NCBI GenBank assembly: GCA_023145655.1
Contig: JAGLDI010000093.1
Location: 1-12,127, forward strand
DNA from: Desulfuromusa sp.
Lineage (GTDB): Bacteria > Desulfobacterota > Desulfuromonadia > Desulfuromonadales > Geopsychrobacteraceae
Length of the DNA stretch: 12,127 bases
Reading direction: 5' to 3'
Each line of letters begins with the position of its first letter. The stretch's first letter is position 1. Positions 1 to 7,723 of this stretch are shown here, piece by piece. A program made the translations under genes and the position numbers. The notes beneath the pieces are model-generated. The model had not been told where the DNA came from, searched no databases, and saw nothing but the letters and a program-made list of their open reading frames with translations.

Positions 1-884
1 ATATCACCCGAAACATTCAATTCTGCAGCAACCGCATGGGCATCTTCATCACTTTGACGCATCCGGGTCAGATAGCCGCTGATCTCGCAATAGGGACGGT
101 TGACTTTATCTTCACAGTCGGCAATTTCAGCCTTCCCCTTTTTCACCTGATTACCCATATCCTTAAGCCGATCAACAATTTTAGCGACCTGAAAATCTTT
201 CAGGTGAACCTCCTGCAAAAGGTTGATCAGCTGATCGCGAACTCCGGCTTCTTGCTTCTCCAGAGTCTGCCGTTTTTTCTTGGTCAAATCTGCGGCTAAA
301 GACTCCTGAAGTTCCGTCAACTGCTGCCCTACAGCAGTAAGCTTTTCATACAGTTCCAACAACCGTTGGCGCTGCTTCCCCTCAACTTCGCCCCCCTCTT
401 CCTCATCATAATCACGGGTAATATTGGAAACCCGGATCTGCTCTCTTTCCAGCCGACTCAACAGCGCCGTCACCTCATGTGCTGCAATCGGGGTGCGCAT
501 CACCACTTCGGTCACCTGAGCTTCACCCTCTTCGATCCGTTTGGCAATTTCAACTTCACCTTCACGGGTCAGCAAGGCAACCTGCCCCATCTCACGCAGG
601 TACATACGAACCGGATCACTGGTTCGCCCAAGGGTTCCCGCCTCTAACTCAACTTCCCGCTCATCACCTTCACTGTCATCATCCTTGGAATTGGAAGCCT
701 TACTTTCGGATTCAACTATTTCAATATCCATCTCGCCAAACATACTCATGACATCTTCAAGTTGTTCTGAGGACACCATATTCGCTGGCAACATATCATT
801 CACCTCGTCATAGGTAAGGAAACCCCTCTCCTTCCCCATGTCGATCAGTTGCTGAATTTCATCCGGATTAATTTTTTTAGCCAT
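1..884 (-). CDS. rpoD: RNA polymerase primary sigma factor RpoD, N-terminal part (truncated by window edge)
   Basis: This is the housekeeping sigma-70 factor, which directs RNA polymerase to -35/-10 promoters. The frame is open from the ATG at 884 to the left edge, giving 294 residues; the C-terminal regions 2-4 lie outside the window. Residues 1-80 form the acidic region 1.1, beginning MAKKINPDEIQQLI and ending in a Glu/Asp-rich linker. Region 1.2 follows at about 88-121 and contains SDPVRMYLREMG and LTREGEVEIAKRIEEGE, which are diagnostic of primary sigma factors. From about 160 onward it is a charged, helical non-conserved region, as in proteobacterial RpoD and unlike short alternative sigma factors. 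A GGAGAA Shine-Dalgarno at 895-900 supports the ATG. It lies 67 bp downstream of dnaG in the same direction, the classic dnaG-rpoD arrangement. It can be cotranscribed with dnaG or have its own promoter in the AT-rich gap. Confidence 0.95.
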   Translation of the reverse strand, partial: MAKKINPDEIQQLIDMGKERGFLTYDEVNDMLPANMVSSEQLEDVMSMFGEMDIEIVESESKASNSKDDDSEGDEREVELEAGTLGRTSDPVRMYLREMGQVALLTREGEVEIAKRIEEGEAQVTEVVMRTPIAAHEVTALLSRLEREQIRVSNITRDYDEEEGGEVEGKQRQRLLELYEKLTAVGQQLTELQESLAADLTKKKRQTLEKQEAGVRDQLINLLQEVHLKDFQVAKIVDRLKDMGNQVKKGKAEIADCEDKVNRPYCEISGYLTRMRQSDEDAHAVAAELNVSGD

Positions 885-908
885 TATTGCACCGTTCTCC
901 TCTGCCGC

Positions 909-922
909 CTGAACATATTCAG
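909..922. promoter_or_regulatory. Short dyad (CTGAA-N4-TTCAG) between dnaG and rpoD
   Basis: A perfect 5-bp inverted repeat with a 4-bp centre lies 25 bp upstream of the rpoD start, just downstream (in rpoD's direction) of an AT-rich TATATAT stretch at about 927-935. Its position suits an operator or a small 5'-leader hairpin. No regulator can be named from the sequence. The half-site resembles some LexA half-sites, but the full spacing does not match the LexA consensus sequences I know. Confidence 0.3.
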
Positions 923-951
923 ACTCATATATATTTAAGTAAGTGTAACGA

Positions 952-2790
952 CTACTTTAGATTTGTAAACTCTTTCAACGAATCTTTTATATCTTCTGTT
1001 TCTCCACCCTGTTCATATTGACGAATCTTGTCCATCGACTCCATCCGTTGCCGCTTGATCTGTTCTTGCTGTAACGCCCTCAGACAATCGTTGAAGATAG
1101 CATCCACATTCTCACAGAACTGCCCTTGGTCAAAGCTGGACAATTCGCTTAATAACAGCACCTTACCGGGGTCAAGCTGAGCAACCAATGCTTCCATATC
1201 AAAACCGCTGGCGGTTTCGTGTGCCAATAACACCTCAGCCATCGCCAAGGCATCCTGATGGTGAAGATTCTCCAGACCACCAGATTCTATTATCTTTTTT
1301 ACCGAGACATGATTTTTCAATAAAAGACACAGGAGGTTTTTTTCTGGGGGACTCCAACCCGGTTTTGATTCAACTGTTTTCACCCGACCAGAATAAATAC
1401 CCCCAATAGTTCCTGAAAAATCATCTTCCGGGGGAGGATATTCCTCCGGTATCGGTACTGATGTATAAGCTTTCTTTTTCTGCTGTCTCTCCCCTGAACC
1501 CTTTGCCCTCACCTCTTTCAGCTGCTCCAGGTCAATACCACTACGCTGCGCTAATTCTTTCAGATAAAGGTCCTGCTCCAGTTCACTGCTGAGTCCGGAA
1601 ATCTGCTCAATAATCTTTTCTGCTGCCCGAACTTTCTGCTCAATCCCACTCCCCGCCTCAGTCAGAAGATCATCAATAAACAGATCCATCACCGAACGGG
1701 CTTTTTCAAGCCGGAGACGAAAAGCCTCAGCCCCCTCCCGCTGAATGAAAGAATCCGGATCATCACCACTGGGCAGCTCAATCACCACCGCCGGGAGGCC
1801 CTCTTCCTGCAGTACCGTCATCGCCTTAAAAGTTGCCTTTTTTCCTGCGCTATCCTGATCAAACAACAGCACCACCCGCTGAATGTAACGCTTGAGAATT
1901 CGTGCATGTTCTACAGTTAAAGCCGTTCCGCAGGTTGCAACAACCTGGGGAAATCCAGCGCGAAACAACGCCAACTGATCAAAGTAACCTTCAACTAATA
2001 AAACTTCCCCACTCTGTCGCATCGCCTGACGGGCTTGATAGAGCCCAAACAGAACCCGCCCTTTATGGTAAATCGGCGATTCCGGTGAATTAATATATTT
2101 CGGTTTACTATCATCAAGGACCCGGCCGGCAAAAGCGACAATCTGACCCGTCAGATCATAAACCGGAAAAATCAATCGGCCACGAAACAGGTCATAGTCA
2201 CCACGCCCCTGCTTTCCCGGTCGAATCAACCCCAGAATCCGGGCATCAGCAGCGGCAATTCCCTCCTCTTCCAGATGTTTTTTCAACCCATCCCAAGAAT
2301 CAAGGGCAAAACCAATTTGATATTCCCCAGCAGCCTTACGCCCGTAACCACGGGTTTTCATATAGTTTCTTGCTGCAGCACCAGCCGGGTGATCCATCAA
2401 TAAATGATGAAAATAGTTTGCCGCGACATCATTGACCCGATAGAGCCGTTCCCGTTGTTGTTGTCGCAACTCTTCCTCAGGCGACAGAATTCGCTCTTGC
2501 AGATCAATCCCACTCCGTTCCGCCAAACGCCGGACAGCATCGGGAAACGTCAACCCTTCGGTCTGCATTAAAAAGGAAAAAACATCGCCACCAACTCCGC
2601 AACCAAAACAGTGGAAAAATTGCCGGGAAGAATTCACACTGAAGGAGGGGGATTTTTCCGAATGAAAAGGGCAAAGTCCCATATGATTAACCCCGGAGCG
2701 CTTCAAACTGACATATTGTGAAATCAATTCAACAATATCCGTCTGTTCACGAACTTCGTTAATCTTATCTTCTGAAATTTGTCCGGTCAT
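952..2790 (-). CDS. dnaG: DNA primase DnaG
   Basis: DnaG synthesises the short RNA primers for DNA replication at the fork, working with the DnaB helicase. The protein has 612 residues, slightly longer than the 581 of E. coli. The N-terminal CHC2 zinc-binding domain has ligands C40, H43, C61 and C64 (CPFHSEKSPSF then FHCFGCG). The catalytic core follows, with RGRLIFPVYD at 204-212 and the NSPES/HKG motif at 234-244. The TOPRIM metal site is E267 (LVEGYFD) with D311 and D313 (LLFDQDSAGKK). A charged, proline-containing linker at about 425-480 leads to the C-terminal helicase-binding domain. The ATG overlaps the mutS2 stop codon by 4 bp (ATGA), which indicates translational coupling. No strong Shine-Dalgarno is visible, consistent with coupling. 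All key catalytic residues are present, so it should be active. Confidence 0.97.
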   Translation of the reverse strand: MTGQISEDKINEVREQTDIVELISQYVSLKRSGVNHMGLCPFHSEKSPSFSVNSSRQFFHCFGCGVGGDVFSFLMQTEGLTFPDAVRRLAERSGIDLQERILSPEEELRQQQRERLYRVNDVAANYFHHLLMDHPAGAAARNYMKTRGYGRKAAGEYQIGFALDSWDGLKKHLEEEGIAAADARILGLIRPGKQGRGDYDLFRGRLIFPVYDLTGQIVAFAGRVLDDSKPKYINSPESPIYHKGRVLFGLYQARQAMRQSGEVLLVEGYFDQLALFRAGFPQVVATCGTALTVEHARILKRYIQRVVLLFDQDSAGKKATFKAMTVLQEEGLPAVVIELPSGDDPDSFIQREGAEAFRLRLEKARSVMDLFIDDLLTEAGSGIEQKVRAAEKIIEQISGLSSELEQDLYLKELAQRSGIDLEQLKEVRAKGSGERQQKKKAYTSVPIPEEYPPPEDDFSGTIGGIYSGRVKTVESKPGWSPPEKNLLCLLLKNHVSVKKIIESGGLENLHHQDALAMAEVLLAHETASGFDMEALVAQLDPGKVLLLSELSSFDQGQFCENVDAIFNDCLRALQQEQIKRQRMESMDKIRQYEQGGETEDIKDSLKEFTNLK

Positions 2791-5156
2791 TTCCCACTCA
2801 ATTCAGCAATCGTAATATTTTCTCCACCCTGATCTGCTGGAGCAGCATAAAATGCCGCAATCCCCCGTTCTCCAGCTAAGTGCTCACGAACCGCCCGGCG
2901 TAAAACACCTTCTCCGGCACCATGGATAATTTCAACCTGTTGTAAATTGTGCAACAGGGCATCATCAATGAAGCGCTCCAGGTGGGCCAGTGCTTCATCA
3001 ACCCGCTGGCCAACTAGCTTCAGCTGGGTACTGATCTGCCGCTCGACCACGGTACGGGAAACTTGTCCACTGTTATTGGTTGGCACAACAAAACGGCGTG
3101 GTTCAAACTGCTCCAATGCTTGCAATGGTTGGCGCATCCGCTTACCACCAACCAGCAGTTCGACATTCTCACCATGTACTTTCTCTACCTGTGCTTCAAT
3201 TCCCAGAGCAAAAACCCGAATAATCTCTCCAACCTGCAATTTCTCAGGAACCATCCCGAGAGGTTTCAGTTTTGGCTTGAACGGGATCAATTTTTCACGG
3301 GCAACTGTAAGCTCCTGTCGATCAGCAATAGCCTGCTGCGGGGCTACCGACCCCGGTTGGCGCTTGCGGAGCTTCTTCATTCGGGCTTCGGTTGCGGTAA
3401 TCAATTCCTCAGCCTGACGAGTTGCCCGGGCAAGAATGTCCTGCTTCTTCCTCTTGATCTGACTTAATTGCCGCTTCCGCAACTGTTGCGCAATATCAGC
3501 TTCAATCCTAGATTGTTTTGCCAACAACAATTCATGATCCAAATTCTGCTGCCGGATATTGAGTCGCGACAACAGGACACCGTGATCATGTTCTTCCGCA
3601 CCGAGATATTGAATTGCCCGCTGGACAACCGGATCTGGCAACCCCAAGCGCTTAGCGGTTGTCAACGCGCTGCTGGCACCAGGGATTCCATAGCGTAACC
3701 GATACGTCGGCACCAAGGTTTCAGGATCAAACTCAACTGCGGCGTTTTCGATAGCGGCATGTCCATCGGCAAAATGTTTCAACTGCCCCAGATGGGTCGT
3801 CAGCAATATTTTAGCCCCCTGCTGACAAAGCTGGTCAAGAACCGCCTGAACCAGTGCAGCCCCCTCTGCCGGATCGGTTCCGGTGCCCGCTTCATCGAGC
3901 AACACCAGAGTCTCTGTATCAGCCTGCGCGAGAATTTCACGAAGCTTGAGCAGATGACCGGAAAAAGTCGACAGACTCGCCTCAATACTCTGTTCATCAC
4001 CAATATCGACATACAGATGCTGATAGAGATGGAAGCGGCTATCGGGATCACAGGGGATATGCAACCCTGAGCGCACCATCAGTAACAGCAGTCCCAAGGT
4101 TTTCAGAGCAACCGATTTCCCCCCGGTATTCGGACCGCTGATCACCAGAGCCTGACAGCCCTCTTTAAGTAAAATGTCAACGGCAACTGCCGCAGAAAGG
4201 TCAAATCGACCCTCAACCTCCATCAGCAGCGGATGGCGCACCTGTTTCAGTTCGACAATTGATTCATCAACCAGTTCAGGACGGCAGCCCTGGTAGTTTC
4301 GCGACAATCGGGCTGCGGCAAAACGGAGATCTATCCGCCCCAGCAAAGTCTGGTTTTTATCCAGGACAGCGGTATCGCGCCGGACCAGACCTGCCAGTTG
4401 TAATAAAATTCGTCGTTCTTCACGCTGCTCTTCTCGAACTAACTGCTGCAGCCGATTATTTCCTTCCAGAATCTGAGAAGGCTCCAGGTAAAGAGTTTGT
4501 CCACTGGCTGATTCATCCTGGACAAAACCTTTTACCTGCCCCCGGCAGTCACTTTTTAACGGCACTACATAGCGATTGTTGCGGATGGTTATCAGCCGCT
4601 CCTGAAACAAGTTGGAAGAGTGTTCTCCGGTCAGGAGCTGATCCAGCTGTTGCTTGATCCGACTTCGGCTTTGCCGGATCTGATAACGCAAATCACCCAG
4701 TTCAAACGAAGCACTGTCGAGCAATTCACCCCGCGAACCGATAGAATCCTGCAAGCGCCGCTGCAATTCTGGCAATACGGTCATTTCTGCCGCTAGTTGG
4801 CATAGCAACAGCTTCTGCGGTGAAGACTTAAACCAAAGTCGACAATCTTCCATAACCCGTAATGACTGGGCTACCTTCAACAGATCTTCTACACCAATCA
4901 GGCTCCCCTCAGCCTGAACTGATTTCAGCAATGGAGAAAGATCCCAGCAGCCACCCAGCGAAGGAGACTGTCCATCGAGCAGCCATGAAACCGCTTCATC
5001 AACCTCCGCCAGGGCCTTTTCAATAACCACCTGATCTGACCAAGGGAGTAATCTCTCCGCCTGCAGATGTCCGGGCTCTGACTGAGTTTGACCTGCCAGC
5101 AGGGTTCTCAAACGCGGGTACTCAAGTCTTTGCAATGCCGCTTCGTTACAGATCAT
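2787..5156 (-). CDS. mutS2: Endonuclease/ATPase MutS2 with C-terminal Smr domain
   Basis: MutS2 is a MutS-family ATPase that acts on branched DNA or collided ribosomes, depending on the species, rather than in mismatch repair. In several bacteria it limits homologous recombination. The 789-residue length is normal for the family. Visible elements are the MutS core and clamp helices (about 130-300), Walker A GPNTGGKS (341-348), Walker B LLLDEAGTGTDP with D421/E422, and the switch histidine in TTHLGQLKHFA (about 455). A Lys/Arg-rich coiled coil follows (about 530-600), then a KOW-like segment (about 645-690) and a C-terminal Smr domain (about 709-785). Smr keeps HGAGEG (745-750), but its usual LDLRG/LDLHG motif reads LKLVG (712-716), losing the Asp and Arg/His. 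I prefer the ATG at 5156 (MICNEAALQRLEY, which fits the family N-terminus). A TTG four codons upstream at 5168 is possible. Neither start has a clear Shine-Dalgarno. It sits between cvpA and dnaG in one operon. Confidence 0.95.
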   Translation of the reverse strand: MICNEAALQRLEYPRLRTLLAGQTQSEPGHLQAERLLPWSDQVVIEKALAEVDEAVSWLLDGQSPSLGGCWDLSPLLKSVQAEGSLIGVEDLLKVAQSLRVMEDCRLWFKSSPQKLLLCQLAAEMTVLPELQRRLQDSIGSRGELLDSASFELGDLRYQIRQSRSRIKQQLDQLLTGEHSSNLFQERLITIRNNRYVVPLKSDCRGQVKGFVQDESASGQTLYLEPSQILEGNNRLQQLVREEQREERRILLQLAGLVRRDTAVLDKNQTLLGRIDLRFAAARLSRNYQGCRPELVDESIVELKQVRHPLLMEVEGRFDLSAAVAVDILLKEGCQALVISGPNTGGKSVALKTLGLLLLMVRSGLHIPCDPDSRFHLYQHLYVDIGDEQSIEASLSTFSGHLLKLREILAQADTETLVLLDEAGTGTDPAEGAALVQAVLDQLCQQGAKILLTTHLGQLKHFADGHAAIENAAVEFDPETLVPTYRLRYGIPGASSALTTAKRLGLPDPVVQRAIQYLGAEEHDHGVLLSRLNIRQQNLDHELLLAKQSRIEADIAQQLRKRQLSQIKRKKQDILARATRQAEELITATEARMKKLRKRQPGSVAPQQAIADRQELTVAREKLIPFKPKLKPLGMVPEKLQVGEIIRVFALGIEAQVEKVHGENVELLVGGKRMRQPLQALEQFEPRRFVVPTNNSGQVSRTVVERQISTQLKLVGQRVDEALAHLERFIDDALLHNLQQVEIIHGAGEGVLRRAVREHLAGERGIAAFYAAPADQGGENITIAELSGK

Positions 5157-5194
5157 GTGTGATTTCAAATAACCAATTGGGTAATACCGCTCGA

Positions 5195-5680
5195 CTACCG
5201 ACCAATCAAGCCCCGGCTCCCGGTAAATATTGACTTCCCGAGGGTAGCAAAGGGGGGAGCCAGCTGTGATTTTTCAAGTTTCCCCCTGACCGTCTTCGGA
5301 GCAACCGAAGAGCTGAGAGCGAGAACGATCATCGAGAGAATAACCACCCCCTGAATAATTCCAAATATCGCCCCGGCCAACCGGTTGAACCCACCGAGAA
5401 AAACAAGCTTCACAAAACGGTTCAGGACAAAACCAATCACACCAAAAAGGACAACCACCAAAAGAAAAATGGAGAGAAAAGCCCCCCAGATACAGAGCTG
5501 CGCCGGCAGATTAAAAGTATCCTGTAAAAATTGTGCTAGTGGCAGATGGAAAGTAAAAGCAAAAACACCTCCCAGGAGCAGTCCGAGTAGCGAGCAGATC
5601 TCTTTTAACAAACCACGGAAAACCCCCTTCAACAGAAAAATACAGAGGATCACCACTATAGCGATGTCTATCAATCCCAA
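5195..5680 (-). CDS. cvpA: CvpA family inner-membrane protein
   Basis: This is a small polytopic membrane protein of 161 residues. CvpA was named for colicin V production, and its molecular role is still not settled; it has been linked to envelope homeostasis. Four hydrophobic segments are visible at about 3-20, 28-46, 62-88 and 100-122. Family signatures are KGVFRGLLKEICSLLG after the first helix and LGGFNRLAGAIFGIIQG leading into the fourth. The C-terminal 35 residues are polar and probably cytoplasmic. The start codon is TTG at 5680, with an AGGTGG Shine-Dalgarno that overlaps the yqeY stop codon and lies 7 nt upstream. A second TTG two codons later is a weaker alternative. No ATG fits the conserved N-terminus. 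The 11-bp gap to yqeY and short gap to mutS2 place it inside the operon. Confidence 0.9.
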   Translation of the reverse strand: MGLIDIAIVVILCIFLLKGVFRGLLKEICSLLGLLLGGVFAFTFHLPLAQFLQDTFNLPAQLCIWGAFLSIFLLVVVLFGVIGFVLNRFVKLVFLGGFNRLAGAIFGIIQGVVILSMIVLALSSSVAPKTVRGKLEKSQLAPPFATLGKSIFTGSRGLIGR

Positions 5681-5691
5681 AGGGTACCCAC

Positions 5692-6138
5692 CTATCCTGC
5701 CAGCAGTTCCCGGACCAGTTGATTTACCACTTTACCATCGGCACGCCCCTTGGTTCTGGCCATTACCTGTGGCATCACCTTACCCATATCCTGCATCGAT
5801 GTTGCACCAAGCTCAGCGATGACCTTGCTGACAACATTCCTGACTTCCACTTCACTCAGCTGGGCAGGAAGGTACTCCTGCAAAACAGCCATTTCAGTTT
5901 CTTCCTTATCTGCCAGTTCCGGACGATCATTATCGCGGTACATCTGAGCCGCTTCGCGCCGCTGCTTCACTGCAGTCGCAATAACCCCGAGGATTCCGTT
6001 ATCATCCAGATCCTGACGCAGTTCGATCTCTTTATTTTTAATGGCGCTGCGCAACTGCCGAATGGTTCCAAGACGATCGGCCTGCTTAGCTTTCATCGCC
6101 ACTTTCATATCCTGCATAAGTTGATCTTTAAGACTCAT
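5692..6138 (-). CDS. yqeY: GatB/YqeY domain-containing protein
   Basis: This 148-residue cytosolic protein is a stand-alone version of the tail domain of the GatB amidotransferase subunit (YqeY family). It is presumed to bind tRNA or a related RNA, but its precise function is not established. The sequence begins MSLKDQLMQDMKVAMKAKQA and contains LGTIRQLRSAIKNKEIE (about 27-43), AQMYRDNDRPELADKEETEM (about 71-90) and a C-terminal GKVMPQVMARTKGRADGKVV segment, all typical. The frame can be extended upstream to a TTG at 6219 behind a G-rich run, but the added residues have no family resemblance, so I use the ATG at 6138. The Shine-Dalgarno there is weak. It is the first gene of the visible yqeY-cvpA-mutS2-dnaG-rpoD series. 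Confidence 0.93.
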   Translation of the reverse strand: MSLKDQLMQDMKVAMKAKQADRLGTIRQLRSAIKNKEIELRQDLDDNGILGVIATAVKQRREAAQMYRDNDRPELADKEETEMAVLQEYLPAQLSEVEVRNVVSKVIAELGATSMQDMGKVMPQVMARTKGRADGKVVNQLVRELLAG

Positions 6139-6274
6139 AGGCTGCACCCGTAAGCTAGAGGACAAAATACAAAGAGGGTCCCAGAGAATTCCGGCACCCA
6201 TATTTAGTTTTTCTGCCAATTCCCCCCGACCCCAACAACTTTATTTGATCTTGATAAATTTAAAAGAATTTTGC

Positions 6275-6304
6275 AGTTTATTTGTTTTCCCCCCACAAAT
6301 CAAG
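6275..6304 (-). promoter_or_regulatory. Candidate sigma-70 promoter for the yqeY-rpoD operon
   Basis: On the minus strand, TTGATT (6299-6304) and TAAACT (6275-6280) are separated by 17 bp. Each matches 4 of 6 consensus bases. Transcription would start near 6268, giving a leader of about 130 nt before yqeY. This is the best -35/-10 pair I found in the divergent region, but the assignment is by eye only. Confidence 0.35.
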
Positions 6305-6309
6305 ATTTT

Positions 6310-6331
6310 CTTTGGCTTTCCAAAGTTTTTT
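6310..6331 (+). terminator. Terminator-like hairpin in the nfeD upstream region
   Basis: CTTTGG (6310-6315) and CCAAAG (6320-6325) form a 6-bp stem with a 4-nt loop, followed directly by six T residues. On the plus strand this has the shape of a small intrinsic terminator. No plus-strand gene ends upstream within the window, so it may act as an attenuator in a long nfeD leader or block stray transcription into nfeD. The stem is short, with three GC pairs, so efficiency may be low. Confidence 0.45.
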
Positions 6332-6391
6332 CTCACCTTCCTGAGACAGCAGAGAAATTGACAGTTGAGAGATCAAGGTTAAGCTAAAGAT

Positions 6392-7720
6392 ATGCATAGA
6401 ATCGCACTCTTCATAATCCTCAATCTTCTTTTATTTACAGGATCGCCAATCAGACTTGGCAATGCAACGGAAACAACCATCCGCCATCTGCACATTGCCT
6501 CATCCATCAATCCGGTGACTGCCTCATTCATAGCCGAACAGATTGGTGCCGCCAACCAGAACGCTGAACTGGCAATTCTGATCCAACTCGACACCCCGGG
6601 CGGGCTGGACACAGCTATGCGCGACATCATTCAAGCTGAATTAAATTCAGCAATTCCAGTGATTATCTATGTTGCACCTCAGGGTGCACGGGCTGCCTCA
6701 GCCGGGGTACTTATTACCCTGGCAGCTGATTTTGCCGTCATGGCTCCGGGGACCAATATCGGTGCTGCCCACCCCGTTGCAATCGGCGCAGGCAATCAGC
6801 CCGATAGCACCATGATGGAGAAAGTTGAAAATGATGCTGCGGCCTATGTCCGAAGTCTGGCACAAAAACGTGGTCGCAATCAGGACTGGGCGGAACAGGC
6901 AGTTCGAGAAAGCGTTTCCATCTCTGCTCAAGAAGCATTGGACCTATCGGTCATTGATCTGATAGCTGATGATACTGAAGATTTACTGCGGCAACTGGAT
7001 GGCTATAAATATATTCGAGATGGTCAAACTCGAATTTTTTCCAGCACCGATATGACCTTGGAACCGGTTGAGATGAACTGGAGGCAGAAGATTCTCAATG
7101 CCCTCAGCAATCCAAATATCGCCTATCTGTTGATGATGCTTGGTATCGTCGGTATCTTCTTTGAAATTTCCCAACCGGGAGTTGTTTTCCCGGGAGCTAT
7201 CGGTGCCATCGCCATTTTGCTGGCACTGTTTGCTTTTTCATCCCTGCCAGTCAATTACGTCGGCGTTCTGCTGATTATCCTTGCCGTTGTTCTATTTATC
7301 CTTGAAGTGAAGGTTATTTCTTACGGAATGCTCTCGGTTGGTGGAATTATTGCCATGGCGTTCGGCTCGTTGATGCTGATCGACAGCAGTGAACCCTACT
7401 TACAAATTTCCCGGGCAGTGATCGCTGCAACGGTAACGGTCAGTGCCGGATTTTTCCTCATTGCCACCGGGATGGTCATCCGCACTCAGCGCCGGCCTAT
7501 CACATCCGGAACAGAAGGAATGGTTGGGGAGACCGGGGAAGCGATTGACGCAATCAATGGAAAAGGGATGGTTTTTGTCCATGGCGAATATTGGCAGGCA
7601 TGTTCTGACCAACCAATAGTAGCAGGAGCAACTATCGAAATTATTCGGGTTATGGCCGGACTTAAACTGGAAGTCAAAGAAATCAACTTGGCAGAAGCAA
7701 TCGAGCCAAAGGAGGACTAA
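6392..7720 (+). CDS. nfeD: NfeD family membrane-bound serine protease (long form)
   Basis: This is a long NfeD protein (442 residues): a ClpP-class serine protease domain, a membrane domain and a C-terminal OB-fold. In the archaeal homologue pair PH1510/PH1511 the protease cleaves the C-terminal part of the partner stomatin. A signal peptide is visible at about 1-25 (hydrophobic run, then IRLGNA). The protease domain spans about 28-225, with LIQLDTPGGL at 63-72, the nucleophile S103 in AASAG, and the general base K144 in EKVENDAAAYVRSLA, forming a Ser-Lys dyad. About four transmembrane helices lie between 240 and 365. An OB-fold (about 375-430, with MVFVHGEYWQA) follows. The Shine-Dalgarno is weak (AAGG, 13 nt upstream). 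The gene ends 3 bp before the slipin gene, so the two form one unit. I infer membrane quality control or slipin processing; no direct evidence exists in this organism. Confidence 0.93.
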   Translation: MHRIALFIILNLLLFTGSPIRLGNATETTIRHLHIASSINPVTASFIAEQIGAANQNAELAILIQLDTPGGLDTAMRDIIQAELNSAIPVIIYVAPQGARAASAGVLITLAADFAVMAPGTNIGAAHPVAIGAGNQPDSTMMEKVENDAAAYVRSLAQKRGRNQDWAEQAVRESVSISAQEALDLSVIDLIADDTEDLLRQLDGYKYIRDGQTRIFSSTDMTLEPVEMNWRQKILNALSNPNIAYLLMMLGIVGIFFEISQPGVVFPGAIGAIAILLALFAFSSLPVNYVGVLLIILAVVLFILEVKVISYGMLSVGGIIAMAFGSLMLIDSSEPYLQISRAVIAATVTVSAGFFLIATGMVIRTQRRPITSGTEGMVGETGEAIDAINGKGMVFVHGEYWQACSDQPIVAGATIEIIRVMAGLKLEVKEINLAEAIEPKED

Positions 7721-7723
7721 AAT

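Noticed and set aside
909..922. LexA (SOS) box upstream of rpoD
   Set aside because: Only a half-site resembles known LexA sites; the centre is two bases shorter than the myxobacterial consensus and it does not fit the Geobacter type.
3800..4070. Open frames on both strands overlapping the MutS2 ATPase region
   Set aside because: They are shadows of the MutS2 frame, which carries the Walker motifs.
6139..6219. N-terminal extension of yqeY to a TTG at 6219
   Set aside because: The extra 27 residues do not resemble the family, whose N-terminus matches the ATG at 6138.
6358..6386. Perfect TTGACA at 6358-6363 as an nfeD promoter
   Set aside because: No acceptable -10 follows at 16-18 bp (AAGCTA is the best), and the transcript would start at the start codon itself.
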